This document shows, one piece after another, positions 12,001 through 23,583 of a DNA stretch of 64,000 nt. The position numbers and the translations under genes were made by a program. The notes below the pieces were generated by a model. It did not search any database, was not told the origin of the DNA, and worked only from the letters and a program-made list of their open reading frames with translations. Position 1 is the stretch's first letter. Every line of letters begins with the position of its first letter. The stretch is taken from assembly GCF_037042905.1 (NCBI RefSeq), contig NC_087261.1, positions 12,412,217-12,476,216 of the forward strand, given 5' to 3'. This DNA comes from Lytechinus pictus. Lineage: Eukaryota > Echinodermata > Echinoidea > Temnopleuroida > Toxopneustidae.

Positions 12001-13386
12001 TCTGGAATAAAGACAACGCTCTACACCTCTTTTTAAAACAGGTTCTTAGGTTGAAGGATTGTTTGGTCTTAGATTTTGATTTTTTTTAATTAATACTATA
12101 AATGTGTTATTTTGAGAAAAAAAAATAATTGGCTGAAAGGCTACGCTATATGTCCATGTTATCCACCATTAATACGATTATGGGGTCTCTATACTGTTTT
12201 GTTGTTGTTGTATTGTTATTTATAATTTTTGAATAAAGGGTTTGGAGAAAAGACTAAGCTCGATTTTCATTTTTATTCCACTGGATTATCATTATGGTAT
12301 CTTAGTTTGGACCTATAATTTTTTAATAACCGGGTCTGGAAAAAAAAAGACTTTGGAATTAAATTATAATTTTTGAAACAACCGGATCTGGAAAAAAAGA
12401 CTTTGGACTTATATTATAACTTTTGAAACAACCGGGTCTGGAAAAATAACTTTGGACTTATATTATAATTTTTGAAACAACCGGGTCTGAAAAAAGACTT
12501 TGGACTTATATTATAATCTTTGAATTAACTGGGTCTGGAAAAAAGACTTTGCACTTTTGTGCTATATGAATAAGGTTTTAGTTTTTAGTTATAAGAAGCC
12601 GGGTCTGGAGAAAAGACTACCTTTGATTCTCAATTTACTCTTAGGGCATATATTCACAATAAGCACCGCATAAGTTAAAACAACAACAAAGACATATATT
12701 CCACCAGTTTTAATTAACTGGGTCTGGAGAAAAGACTAAGCTCGATTCTCATTTTTATTCCACTGGATTGGCTTCATTGGCATTAACAATCGAAAACACT
12801 TAACAGAAATACAGCGCTCATATCTGCAGCTAGCGCTATATAAGCTGTATGGTGTCGAGTAGGACACCCTCTACTGTCCTATTATGTCCAGTTCTTTTCT
12901 GATCGTCCTTCGTCCTTTTCTAAACGTCCTTTGTTCATTTCTCATCATCCTTATACGATTTTCGAAACATCCTTTCTTTATTTGGAATCAGTATTGATAA
13001 ATTCTTTGTGATTGTGCTTTGATTGCCCGGCCCAATCGTCCTTTGTTTTAACTTGTTTCTCGTTTGTTTTTGGTCGTCCTTTGTTTGTTTTTAATCATCC
13101 TTTGTTTGTTTGTTTGTTTGTTTGCAAGTATCCTTTGTTTGTTTTTAATTGTCCTTTGTTTATCTGTGATCGTCCTTTGTTCGTTTGTAATCGTCCTTTA
13201 TTCGTTTGTGATCGTCCTTTGTTCGTTTGTAATCGTCCTTTGTTCGTTTGTGATCGTCCTTTGTTTGTTTGACATAGACCTTTCACCGTACGAAGTTTTG
13301 TTTGTTTGTTTATGTCCTTTGTCTGTTTTTACTGTGTTTTGCTTGTTTAAGATGACGTTAATTTTGGCCCTTATGGCCGCCCATAC
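9034..13386. mobile_element. Foldback element 1 (TU-like)
   Basis: A 4.35-kb element made of two inverted arms of about 1.7 kb around a central region. The left end (GTATGGGCGGCCATAAGGG) is exactly inverted at the right end. Each arm has, from outside in: about 100 bp of unique terminus, an array of 21-base units (about 9150-9300; inverse at about 13140-13270; core ACAAAGGACGAT), a spacer, then units built on AAGTCTTTTTTCCAGACCCGG (about 9715-10250; inverse at about 12310-12560). No transposase gene is visible. The plan matches the modular TU elements of sea urchins (established family); the assignment is inference. No target duplication was found. Confidence 0.8.
11135..11550. mobile_element. 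MITE, AGGCGACC family copy 2, inside foldback element 1
   Basis: A 416-bp copy of the 4362-4776 element in reverse orientation, flanked by TAA (11132-11134) and TTA (11551-11553). Foldback element 2 has the uninterrupted site near 30510-30530 (GGTTCTAAGATTCG), so the insertion is directly dated after the two foldback elements diverged. Confidence 0.9.
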
Positions 13387-13674
13387 CCACGGCCCACCAC
13401 CGCATGCAAACTACAGCCACTGTTCAGTGGCTACGTATACCCTTCATCATGTTCATGTACAGAGCTAGCTAGAGAGCAGTCGTACAAATTATATATACGA
13501 ACATGTTTTACAGTGGCGTCATACACAAGGAGGTGAAAAACCTAGAATTCGGGCAATAGCCAAAATTAATTTAGTTAGCGGTAATAATAATTATAAGACA
13601 AGAAAATAATACAAAACGAAGGAGAATCTACATCATCTAGAAGTCCAGTTGTTTCCACTCATAATTGTTTCAAA
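13387..13674. other. No gene seen
   Basis: Short unique spacer between the foldback element and the microsatellite block. Confidence 0.5.
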
Positions 13675-13750
13675 ATGATTCTAAACGATGAATTAAAATA
13701 TACTAGTTCTAGCTACTACTCCTACTACCACCGATACTACTACAACAACA

Positions 13751-13793
<43 letters not shown>

Positions 13794-14280
13794 TATACTA
13801 CTCACTAATAATAATAATGTAATATTGATACTAGTGATGATGATAAGAAGAAGAAAAAGATGAAGAAGAAGACCGAATGAGAAGAACAAAAAATATAATA
13901 CTTAAATGGTTAATAATACTATAACTACTACTACTACTACTACTACTACTACCACTACTACTACTACTGCTACTACTACTACTACTGTTCATAACAATGA
14001 CGCTATCAATAATAATAATGATAATAATAGTAATAATAGTTACAATAATAATAGTAATGAAAATAATATTGATAACAAACTATGCAAATTATGATTAACA
14101 ATCTTATAAAAGTTTCAAAATGATATGCTAATGATATAGTATACTACTACTACTACTAATCATCATGATAAAAATATGATAATAATAAAAATAGCAATAA
14201 CAATAATAAATGTAAATATAACTACATTAACTACTACATGGCTATGACGACTACTACTACGACGACGACGGCGACCAACA
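13675..14280. repeat. Trinucleotide microsatellites (TAC/ACT, AAT, GAC)
   Basis: Runs of TAC/ACT at about 13725-13800 and 13920-13985, AAT-rich runs at 14010-14070, and ACT/GAC at 14230-14275. Open frames here (poly-Tyr, poly-Thr, poly-Asn) are by-products of the repeats. Confidence 0.9.
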
Positions 14281-14699
14281 ACGGTGACGGAATGTCATCC
14301 TCTTCTTCCATGACATTCGTGTTGAACCTGTATAGTTTTTTGTTTTGAAACAATTTTTTTAATTTCAATATATTCATAATCAAACATATCATACATGTAT
14401 TACAAAACATTACAAGACGAAATAAATATTGCAAATAATTATTGAAGGTAACATTATTTTGATCACACTTACTGAAAATTACATAACATAAGACTAATAT
14501 GACAAAACATTGTTTAATACATGTACATACTTGGAAAAGAAAAAAAGTAATAATAAAAATGAAATATACGCATCCATTCGTTACTCTAAATCAACCTGTT
14601 CCCATTTCTGGAGATGAATTGCCAAGGTATTCCTCTCTTGTGCAATCCTATATTCCTCTACCTTATATTTTCTACAATGTTTTATTATGATTCCAACAG

Positions 14700-17282
14700 C
14701 TGGCAAAACAGCTTCCTGCCTTGCAGAATAAATATCTTTTTTTTAACTATTAAAATTACTGTATTTAAACATTTTATCCTATTTGAACTTGAGTCCCTAA
14801 CAAAGTGTATTCCATGGAGAGATTCTCCAATTCTTTTAACCTTAATTTATGTCCAATATTTTTCCAAAGTGCTTGAACATTCGGGCAACTTTTAAATAAG
14901 TGATCAAGAGTTTCAACTTCTTGGTAACAAAACGAACATTTGTTAGATGAAATATAACCTATTGTATGAAGTTTATCATTTGTGTAAATAACCCCGTGCA
15001 GCTGTTTAAACTGAAATTTCCTAAATTTACAATGCACTGTAGAAAAACGCGGTCTCATGAAAATATGCCGAATTTGATTTACGTTTAAACTTGAAAAAAT
15101 ACGATTGATTTATGCATGTCATCCGTCTTTTTTAAACCGTTAATAATATATATATATATATTTGTTTTGAACTAATCTTGTCTAGAGATACATTTTTCCC
15201 AATAGTACTGTTGTAAAGAGATATGGTCGTCATGGGACTGATTACTTTGTAATGGATTAATCCTGAATGAACGTTACCATCCAATTGGCAGAGCATCATA
15301 ATACCATGATATTTTTAAAATATCATTAGAGTCCAAACCGCGGTTTGAAAAGTAAGATACTGGCCTTAAGTGGCCGTTTCCATCAATCAAATAAATAAGT
15401 TTAAATATGTTATGAGTATAGAGTTTTATATCAAATACCATTTTGCTATCAATAAATACATGTTTGTTATTAAATTTTATAGTGTTTGAAACACAATCCT
15501 TCTCCTTTGTCCTACATTCTTCCATTCATTGCCAAACTCTTAACATTTCAAGATAGAATGTTGGTAACTTTGCTCTGATCTTGGCGGTATTATAATTACA
15601 TTGAAAAATGATCACCACCAATTGATTTACATAAACTATTGAACAGCGTTTTCCATTTCATCTGATTGTTACAATATGTTAATCTTTTCATCCACATTAC
15701 ACGTTGTACTTAAATAAAAATTTGTTATTCGTAAACCTCCATTTTCATAGTTTTGATACATTGTGCTTCTTTTTTTATTTTATCTTGTCCATTCCAAATG
15801 AATTAGAATGTGATTCTTTCTATTTCCACATAAACCCACTTCGGGGCCACAATCAAAGATGAGACATAAATCAGTTTTGAAAGTGCATACGTTTTTAGAA
15901 GATGAATTTTCCCTAATATGGTCAAATCTCTTTGCTTCCACAAACTCAATAGCTATTTTATTTTGCTTAATATTTCTTTGTAGTTCATTTCTTCTTTGAC
16001 CTTCACATCCATGGTAAAATATATTCCCAAAATCTTCACTTCTTTAACCATACTCCATCCTTTTGGGACAGAGTCCTGGTTTGTACTGGTTAATTCCTAA
16101 TCTCATTACATTTCTTTTATCCTTGTTTAATATGAGACCACTTAATTTACCAAAAACATCAAAAAGTAATTCAAGTCTTTCTAAGGACCGTTCATCTCGT
16201 ACAAAAATCGACACATCATCAGCATACAGCACTTGTTTAACTTCATTCTGAGCCAATAAAATACCCCTAACCCCTGTATAATTTGTTATAACATTTGCAA
16301 GTAATTCAATATATAAAATAAAAATGTAAGGCGAGATGGGATCTCCCTGTCTTACTTCCCTCTGTTTATCAAAATAACCAGTTGTGAAGCCACCATTCAT
16401 AACACAACTACATGCTCCACTATACAAAGTTTTGATCCACTGTCTAAAAGATACACCAAATCCAAACATTTCTAATACATTTCGTATAAACTCATGCGAT
16501 ACAGAGTCAAATGCTTTTTCAAAATCCACCGCTAATAAAGATCTTTTTATATTGTTATTCAAAGCCTGAAACAAAATATCATCAATATAAAGACGAACTG
16601 CTTCGCCTATATTTCGATTATTAATGTATCCATAAACCTGGTCAACCTGTATAATTTCGGGGAGAATCTCTTTAATTCTTTTGGCAAGAACTATAGTTTT
16701 TTAATTACCTACTTTTTCAATTAGAGTGATTTCTCCATTTCTGTGATGCAGACAACTCACCTTTTTCAAAAGTTTCATTTAAACAATCAACCAATAGGTC
16801 ATCAATTACACACCAAAACGTGGAGTAGAATTCTGTTTGGGGATTCATTAAGTTGCATGCTTTTCAAAGCCTCAAAACATTCACTTTTGCTTAATTTACC
16901 TTCACATCTATTTTTTATTGTCTTCTGATAATTAAGTAATACCTTGGATGAAAGGGATTTTTTCAGTAAATTTTCAACATCATTGCAAACTCTTACAAGA
17001 ATATAAGGAACTGTAGAATAATTTGATGATTCTTAGAATTTCATCTTTGTCGCTATGTATCTGATTATCTTCACCTATTAATTTATGAATCTCAGATTTA
17101 CGTTTGTTTGATAACACAAGTTGTTCAAAAATGCAAAATTCTTTCCCCCTTTTTCACTCCAGGCCCCGCGTGACCTTACTTTGAGACCATCAAGGCCAAA
17201 GTCAGATAACTTCTTAAGGAGTTCTCTTTTTTCCTCCAAATTCTTCCGCAAAACATCAGTTATTCACAGCAATTTGCTGTTC
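14700..17282 (-). mobile_element. L1/Tx1-like LINE, 3' half (reverse transcriptase)
   Basis: Read on the minus strand, broken frames give the 3' part of a LINE ORF2. 17282-17130 encodes the linker before the polymerase (DGLKVRSRGAW). 16574-16044 encodes the reverse transcriptase: AVDFEKAFDSV, RQGDPISPYIF and the catalytic YADD. 15525-14774 encodes the C-terminal region with a Cys-x-x-Cys...His...Cys block (CSFCYQEVETLDHLF) typical of L1-type ORF2. Stops and frameshifts make it inactive. Its 5' half lies at 26923-27790, on the far side of the 17286-26919 insertion. Minus-strand orientation means its 5' end is at high coordinate. Confidence 0.85.
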
Positions 17283-17285
17283 TAA

Positions 17286-19694
17286 TGGGGTGTTGCAAGA
17301 AACTTGCGGTTGAACGCAAATCGAACGCAACTCCCAAAATTGAGCGTAAGTCCTCCGATTAAACGCAAATCTGCAATTGAACGCAAGTTACGTTCAATCC
17401 TGTTGCAAGAAGAAGTTGCGTTTGATCAATTAAACGTAGATCAAGCGCAAGCTTTGCAATTGATTGCAAATCGAACGTAACTTATGTAAGATTTTGGAGG
17501 ATGCGCAAAATTTGCGTTCGATTTACGTTCAATTGATTGTCCATAGGCTTGTGTACTATTAAAAAATTCTGCAAAAATTTTTTTTTTTTGTATTTTGTTT
17601 TGAAAATTATGCCATTTTCAATTTTCCATGGGTTTTTTTTTCAAGAAAAACTTGAAATAATGTTATTTTCAATCTTTATAGGCCTCTTCAGCAATCATGC
17701 CATTATTTTCACACAATTTCAGTACATTCTCTCCTAATATCATTTTAAAGTGTGTCAATCACCAAAAATATTCTGCTCTTGTTATCAGAGGTCATGGAAT
17801 ATTCAAATTGTGATTTCTGAAATAATTTGTATGAAGAAATGTTGAAAAAATAATAACTCTCCATAGGCACAAAAGCCACTCTTTATTAAAACACTTCATG
17901 CACTGGCAAATGCTTATCAATATTTCTGAGCGTTTGCAGTAAATACAACTCAGAATATGTTTTGCAAGAGCACTAAATTGCTTAAATGCTTTCATTCATA
18001 CATATCATAATGAATAACATGCCCAATTAAGTTATTTTAGTTTGATTTTCAAATAAAACATGCATTTCAGGAGATTGCTACACTTCAAAATCTGAAGCTC
18101 TCTTGTTTCTCTCTCTTTAATCATGAGATTGCATCGTAGATATATATCACACTTGCATACAGAGATGAGGTCGAGGCTGATTCTTCCGAGTCATGAGGCA
18201 GCTTGAGAGAACTTCCCATAGATTCTGTACAGTGACTCGGACCAAGGCCAGCAAAATGTTGCCTCGAGGTCAGCATTGACTACATCCCTGCTTGGACTTG
18301 AAAAGATCCATTGATCTGTGCACAAAAAAGAACACTGCTCAAGACATTCATTATTGATGGACCTTTTATTTTCATTTTTCAATGTTTCTTGCTCCCGAGG
18401 AATTACTTCTGAGATTCAGTTATATTCAGTTAAATTTCATATCATCTACATCAAGTGTTTCACCACAGAATGTCTTGTTTGAAATTGATGTGTATCATGC
18501 AGAAGACCACAGTTCTTAAGGTTGGCATGAAGAATCCATAGAAGTCCAGTCAAGAAAGCCACAAGCGTCTCTGCTTGAAGGAACAAATCTGGTTTCCAGA
18601 AGCAGTCTAATTTGAGATGAATTTGGAGAGCTCCATGGAGTGAAGTTTTTAAACAAGCAACGCCCTCATTCTGTAGTCCACTCTTATAATGATGTTACTA
18701 CACAGGGGCCGCGGAACGGTTTTCAAAGTGGGGGGGCTGAGCCAAAAGTGGGGGGGGGGGGGGGCTGACCATGCTAAAAATCACAATCATATGGTCATTT
18801 TTATGTTTTTGTACACGGTTTTGGAAAAAAGTGGGGGGTGGGGGGGTTGAAGCCCCCCAGCCCCCCCCCCCCGGTTCCGCGGCCCCTGCTACAGACAGGA
18901 GCAGCTCTGAATTCAGTTCTGATAATCAACCTGTTCATAAAAAAATAATAATATGGGAAATAATGCAAGCCCATAACTATACATAGCTTGGGTTAGTTCA
19001 AATTTTGTCCTTTCAGTGCAAGAACGCCCTTAGCAAAACATTTGTGTGCACCCATCGGTGCAGAAATGCCCCTATGTCTGCTGGTAAGGGCGTTGTTTGC
19101 ACCCAAATGATGATATGATAGAGGGATAGTGGCTTACTCCTGAGACCATAGTAATTGGCAATTTGCCATGAAGTAATCTAAAAAAGTGTGAACTGATTGT
19201 TTTTCCCCAAATAAAAGAATCATGGAAATTAAAATATGCAATAAATTAAATCAATGAAAGCAAAATACACACTTTCATACAGTACACCTTGGATGAGCAC
19301 AACCACCCCCTCCCCTCCCCCCATCAATGGGATGTCTTCATTGCTGAGAAGTCCAGTCAAGATAAAGATTTGTGTTAGCCTTTTTCATTTTGCATTATCC
19401 TTGGGTCAATGTGTACAGATTTCACCCTCATCCCCATTACGATCATGGTGAATTATTAATAATAATACAGTTTACATGTAACCTACCATTCAAGAGTTGA
19501 TAAAATGAATCAATCAGCTGGTTGCAAGAACACACATTGTAGCAGACACAGTTATGGTGGTTCTGAGGTTCCAGACTTCTTTGTCATAACTGTAGTAAGC
19601 AATTAAAAGCAAAAAGCAAAGAGATAAAACATATTCATGAAATTAATATACAAGTTAAGCTCAGTTGCCAGTGTGTTAATCATAATAGTAGTCC
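17286..19694. repeat. Tandem duplication, unit 1
   Basis: Unit 1 of a direct tandem duplication, from the GTTGCAAG terminus to about 19694. Apart from the 186-bp insertion at 18703-18888 and a few small indels it is nearly identical to unit 2, so the duplication is young. It holds no recognisable gene. A 63-codon minus-strand frame (18382-18191) is identical in both units but resembles nothing I know. Confidence 0.9.
18703..18888. mobile_element. 186-bp MITE with CAGGGGCCGCGGAAC ends
   Basis: Perfect 15-base inverted ends (CAGGGGCCGCGGAAC) and internal poly-G and poly-C tracts that are also inverted. It is flanked by CTACA on both sides (18698-18702, 18889-18893). Unit 2 of the tandem duplication has the empty site (TTACTACAGACAGG near 21106-21120), which proves the boundaries. 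The 5-bp duplication is shorter than the 8 bp expected of hAT, so the superfamily is open. A fragment of the same family lies at about 35297-35320. Confidence 0.92.
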
Positions 19695-21905
19695 AATGGG
19701 GTGTTGCAAGAAACTTGCGATTGAACGCAAATCGAACGCAACTCCCAAAATTGAGCGTAAGTCCTCCGATTAAACGCAAATCTGCAATTGAACGCAAGTT
19801 ACGTTCAATCCTGTTGCAAGAAGAAGTTGCGTTTGATCAATTGAACGTAGATCAAGCGCAAGCTTTGCAATTGATTGCAAATCGAACGTAACTTATGTAA
19901 GATTTTGGAGGATGCGCAAAATTTGCGTTCGATTTACGTTCAATTGATTGTCCATAGGCTTGTGTACTAAAAATTCTGCAAAATATTTTTTTTTTGTATT
20001 TTGTTTTGAAAACTTGTGTAAATTATGCCATTTTCAATTTTCCATGGGTTTTTTTCAAGAAAAACTTGAAATAATGTTATTTTCAATCTTTATAGGCCTC
20101 TTCAGCAATTATGCCATTATTTTCAAACAATTTCAGTACATTCTCTCCTAATATCATTTTAAAGTGTGTCAATAACCATAAATATTCTGCTCTTGTTATC
20201 AGAGGTCATGGAATATTCAAATTGTGATTTCTGAAATAATTTGTATGAAGAAATGTTGAAGAAATAATAACTCTCCATAGGCAGAAAAGCCACTCTTTAT
20301 TAAAAACACTTCATGCACTGGCAAATGCTTATCAATATTTCTGAGCGTTTGCAGTAAATACAACTCAGAATATGTTTTGCAAGAGCACTAAATTGCTTAA
20401 ATGCTTTCATTCATACATATCATAATGAATAACATGCCCAATTAAGTTATTTTAGTTTGATTTTCAAATAAAACATACATTTCAGGAGATTGCTACACTT
20501 CAAAATCTGAAGCTCTCTTGTTTCTCTCTCTTTAATCATGAGATTGCATCGTAGATATATATCACACTTGCATACAGGGATGAGGTCGAGGCTGATTCTT
20601 CCGAGTCATGAGGCAGCTTGAGAGAACTTCCCATAGATTCTGTACAGTGACTCGGACCAAGGCCAGCAAAATGTTGCCTCGAGGTCAGCATTGACTACAT
20701 CCCTGCTTGGACTTGAAAAGATCCATTGATCTGTGCACAAAAAAGAACACTGCTCAAGACATTCATTATTGATGGACCTTTTATTTTCATTTTTCAATGT
20801 TTCTTGCTCCCGAGGAATTACTTCTGAGATTGTTATATGAAATAAAATTTCATATCATCTACGTCAAGTGTTTCACCACAGAATGTCTTGTTTGAAATTG
20901 ATGTGTATCATGCAGAAGACCACAGTCCTTAAGGTTGGCATGAAGAATCCATAGAAGTCCAGTCAGGAAAGCCACAATCGTCTCTGCTTGAAGGAACAAA
21001 TCTGGTTTCCAGAAGCAGTCTAATTTGAGATAAATTTGGAGAGCTCCATGGAGTGAAGTTTTTAAACAAGCAACGCCCTCATTCTGGAGTCCACTCTTAT
21101 AATGATGTTACTACAGACAGGAGCAGCTCTGAATTCAGTTCTGATAATCAACCTGTTCATAAAAAAATAATAATATGGGAAATAATGCAAGCCCATAACT
21201 ATACATAGCTTGGGTTAGTTCAAATTTTGTCCTTTCAGTGCAAGAACGCCCTTAGCAAAACATTTTTGTGCACCCATCGGTGCAGAAATGCCCCTATGTC
21301 TGCTGGTAAGGGCGTTGTTTGCACCCAAATGATGATATGATAGAGGGATAGTGGCTTACTCCTGAGACCATAGTAATTGGCAATTTGCCATGATGTAATC
21401 TAAAAAAGTGTGAACTGATTGTTTTTCCCCAAATAAAAGAATCATGGAAATTAAAATATGCAATAAATTAAATCAATGAAAGCAAAATACACACTTTCAT
21501 ACAGTACACCTTGGATGAGCACAACCACCCCCTCCCCTCCCCCCATCAATACGATGTCTTCATTGCTGAGAAGTCCAGTCAAGATAGAGATTTGTGTTAG
21601 TCTTTTTCATTTTGCATTATCCTTGGGTCAATGTGTACAGATTTCACCCCCATCCGCATTACGATCATGGTGAATTATTAATAATACAGTTTACATGTAA
21701 CCTACCATTCAAGAGTTGATAAAATGAATCAATCAGCTGGTTGCAAGAACACACATTGTAGCAGACACAGTTATGGTGGTTCTGAGGTTCCAGACTTCTT
21801 TGTCATAACTGTAGTAAGCAATTAAAAGCAAAAAGCAAAGAGATAAAACATATTCATGAAATTAATATACAAGCTCAGTTGCCAGTGTGTTAATCATTAT
21901 AGTAG
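19695..21905. repeat. Tandem duplication, unit 2
   Basis: Second copy, about 2.2 kb, starting again with the GTTGCAAG terminus at 19698 and ending at GTAGTCCAA. It carries an internal copy of the element's left terminal region, so a shorter element (19697-26919) could in principle be recognised by the same transposase. Confidence 0.9.
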
Positions 21906-22689
21906 TCCAAGGGTGTTTTGATTAAAGTCACTTCTGGCCTGGGGAGGGGCACTATGGTTCCTCAGCCATGGGCGGCGCAATTAAGAAAATTATGAAACCA
22001 TACCTTTTGCTTTAATTTACTAAAAAAGCTCGTAATAGAATGCCAAACTTTGGTGTACATATTCCTTTCTAGAGCAATCCTAACAAATTTACTTTAAAAA
22101 ATCTGGTATCAAAATCAATTCCTTTCAATTCATGTTTTTTTTTAAATATTTTTTATTAACTTCGTAATTTTTTTTTTAATTGTTATTTTCAAGACAAAGT
22201 TCATCAGTGACATTAAATTACTATTGTCAATAAAAAAAAATTACCCAGTTATGAATATTGACTTTTTACATGTAATCATGTTTTTGTCTGACATGTACTT
22301 AAACAAACATAATGTTGCAAAATTTCCTGACCCTGTACCTGGGAATGGCAAATTTAGTATCAAAAGTTGTGTGAAAGTAAAACGTCAGTCAGCGGTGCGG
22401 GAATAAAAATTTGAGTGGCAGATTTATTCTGAAAAATGTCAAGGGGGACCATATGCCATATGCCCCCCCCCCCCCGAGTATTGTGCTTGATGTAAAAGGA
22501 TGTAAAAAAAAAATCATGATTATGCATTCAATATTAATAATGATGCACCATATGAGACACCCTTTTACTGAAAGCACCTGGAAAAGCATTGTAATCATTC
22601 ATTTAACAATTTAAAGTGAAAAAAAAATATGTCATCTATATAGCACCTCATGTGCTTGCATAAAAATCAAGAGTCAGCTACATAGTAGC

Positions 22690-23112
22690 CCGGGGGGGGG
22701 GGGGTACTCACGAGATAAGGCATATGGGGATATGCCGCAGGAATGTGTCGCCTTTTTTGAAGAAATCCCTAAACATGGCGTATGGTTTTATGCTGGAAAA
22801 TCCCTAAGCATGGCCCAATTTTTAGATAATGTCCTTAAATATGGGTCCATATTCTACTCCAATGTCTTAGGTGCAAATACAAAATGACCTTACATTTTTG
22901 GCGATAACCTTTTTTTTTTTTTTTTTGCTTGTCAAGTTTTTCCAGGCGAAAATGTGCCCCCCCCCCTTTTGGAAATCCTGGATCCGCCCCTGTAATGAAT
23001 CCCTAATAATGGGTACCTTTTTAGCCAAAATGACCTGTAAATATGGGTACGGGTTTCGAACTTACAGCCGTACACCTTTGTCCAAACCAAATCTAAGTAC
23101 CCCCCCCCCGGC
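22690..23112. mobile_element. MITE with poly-G/poly-C ends and a nested fragment
   Basis: Left end CCGGGGGG...GGTACTCA and right end AAGTACCCCCCCCCGG are inverted. Within it, about 22905-22995 is a fragment of the hAT-like GGATCCGCCCCTG family. Phrases about ATATGGG and ATATGCC repeat inside. No coding content. Confidence 0.6.
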
Positions 23113-23447
23113 ATAGTAGATCTACATATTGAATCAAAAAAATAAATGTATTTACATGTATATCTTTTTATATTTATATGAGATGGATATTAAAAATGTG
23201 ACTCATACGGCACATCATTACAAATCAACGACACAAATAGACTGTCCTTGCTAAGAACCTCTTGTGCAATCTGCCCGTAAGAATATTAAAAAAAGAGCCC
23301 TGGGCGGGCAACATCCTATTCAATGTTAAAACTTCCCCAAGAATGTGGCAGATGTGGCCAATAGATTCTGAAAAGTAGCCCAATACATGTAGACCCCCTA
23401 TACCTTTGTTTTTTTTTCTTGTCTGGCGAGATATACGGAGTCTGGAG

Positions 23448-23470
23448 AACCCCCCCCCCCCCCCCCCCCA
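23448..23470. repeat. Poly-C tract
   Basis: An uninterrupted run of about 20 C. Poly-C/poly-G tracts recur through this window at MITE ends. Confidence 0.9.
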
Positions 23471-23583
23471 AATAGAAAAAAAAAATAAATATATTTTTTT
23501 TTATCCTCCAAAGACAAAAGTCGACACAGCAAAATTTTCACTTTATCCCAGGCCAGGCCAAGGAAAGTCATAAAAAGGGAGGT

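Noticed and set aside
9034..13386. Target-site duplication of foldback element 1
   Set aside because: The flanks (GGCCATGTT and CCACGGCCC) do not match, so none is claimed.
13675..14094. Poly-Tyr and poly-Thr/Asn open frames
   Set aside because: Trinucleotide microsatellite translated in frame.
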